From JAJRVH01 sp964505995 (GTDB lineage Bacteria; Pseudomonadota; Zetaproteobacteria; Mariprofundales; Mariprofundaceae), in contig CAZDLB010000096.1 of assembly GCA_964505995.1 (NCBI GenBank), positions 1 through 6,584 on the forward strand: a stretch of 6,584 nt of DNA. Direction: 5' to 3'. The position numbers and the translations under genes were made by a program. This document shows positions 6,290-6,584 of the stretch, one piece after another. Every line of letters starts with the position of its first letter. Positions within the stretch are counted from its first letter, which is position 1. Under the pieces are notes generated by a model. The model did not search any database. It was not told where the DNA came from and saw only the letters and a list, made by a program, of their open reading frames with translations.

Positions 6290-6584
6290 ATGAATCATCT
6301 GCAGCAAGTCATCGAAAAAGCCTGGGAAAGCCGCGATGGCTGGAACAATCACGATGTCGAGCCCGAGATCCGCGAGGCCGTCGAGCATTCCATCCAGCTG
6401 CTGGACGACGGCGGCGTGCGCGTGGCCGAGAAGGATGACGCGGGCAAGTGGGTGACGAACGAGTGGCTGAAGAAGGCCGTGCTGCTGTATTTCAAGCTGC
6501 ATGACAACCAGGTCATCAACGGCGGCGTGTCGAACTACTACGACAAGGTGCCGCTGAAGTTCGCGACCTGGGGCGAGGACATGT
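6290..6584 (+). CDS. dapD: Tetrahydrodipicolinate N-succinyltransferase, 3' end beyond the window
   Basis: 98 codons are visible and run off the window edge; the full family length is about 275 residues. DapD transfers succinyl from succinyl-CoA to tetrahydrodipicolinate, the committed step of the succinylase DAP route, in the cytoplasm as a left-handed beta-helix trimer. The visible part is the N-terminal alpha-helical domain: [22 protein letters not shown], then [26 protein letters not shown] and [12 protein letters not shown], aligning closely with E. coli DapD (REAVN..[44 protein letters not shown]). The CoA-binding hexapeptide-repeat domain lies outside. The start ATG has GGAGAG just upstream (6281-6286). 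It supplies the substrate for the DapC reaction encoded upstream. Confidence 0.94.
   Translation, partial: [98 protein letters not shown]

Overview
The window looks like a piece of a GC-rich gammaproteobacterial chromosome, probably from a draft or metagenome-derived assembly. Every recognisable gene is on the + strand. The lineage call rests on SrkA/YihE and SlyX (both typical of Gammaproteobacteria) and on the succinylase branch of lysine/diaminopimelate (DAP) synthesis (DapC, DapD). I cannot name a genus. One run of exactly 100 N (1097-1196) looks like a scaffolding placeholder, so the true distance there is unknown.

Layout. (1) 1-957: the 3' part of the stress-response kinase gene srkA. 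(2) 1021-1661: a region broken by the gap, holding the start of a small DUF6868-like membrane protein and most of an unrecognised multi-pass membrane protein. The DNA after the gap is clearly more AT-rich than the rest. (3) 1724-1933: slyX, a small coiled-coil protein of unknown function. (4) 1934-2008: an intergenic stretch with a plausible extended -10 promoter and a perfect 6-bp inverted repeat just upstream of the -10. (5) 2009-6208: a tightly packed unit of argH, a 144-aa lipoprotein, dapC and a PLP-dependent decarboxylase in the LysA superfamily. Its genes are joined by ATGATGA, GTGA and a 2-base gap. (6) 6290 to the end: the start of dapD, 81 bases further on, probably co-transcribed.

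How the genes fit together. ArgH makes the last step of arginine synthesis. DapD and DapC catalyse consecutive steps of the succinylase route from tetrahydrodipicolinate to N-succinyl-LL-DAP, which feeds peptidoglycan and lysine. The decarboxylase sits where lysA would be expected, but several of its active-site motifs differ from those of DAP decarboxylase. They look closer to the BtrK, SbnH/PvsE and exosortase-associated decarboxylases, so its substrate is the most open question in the window. No RNA genes, mobile elements, CRISPR arrays or convincing terminators were seen.
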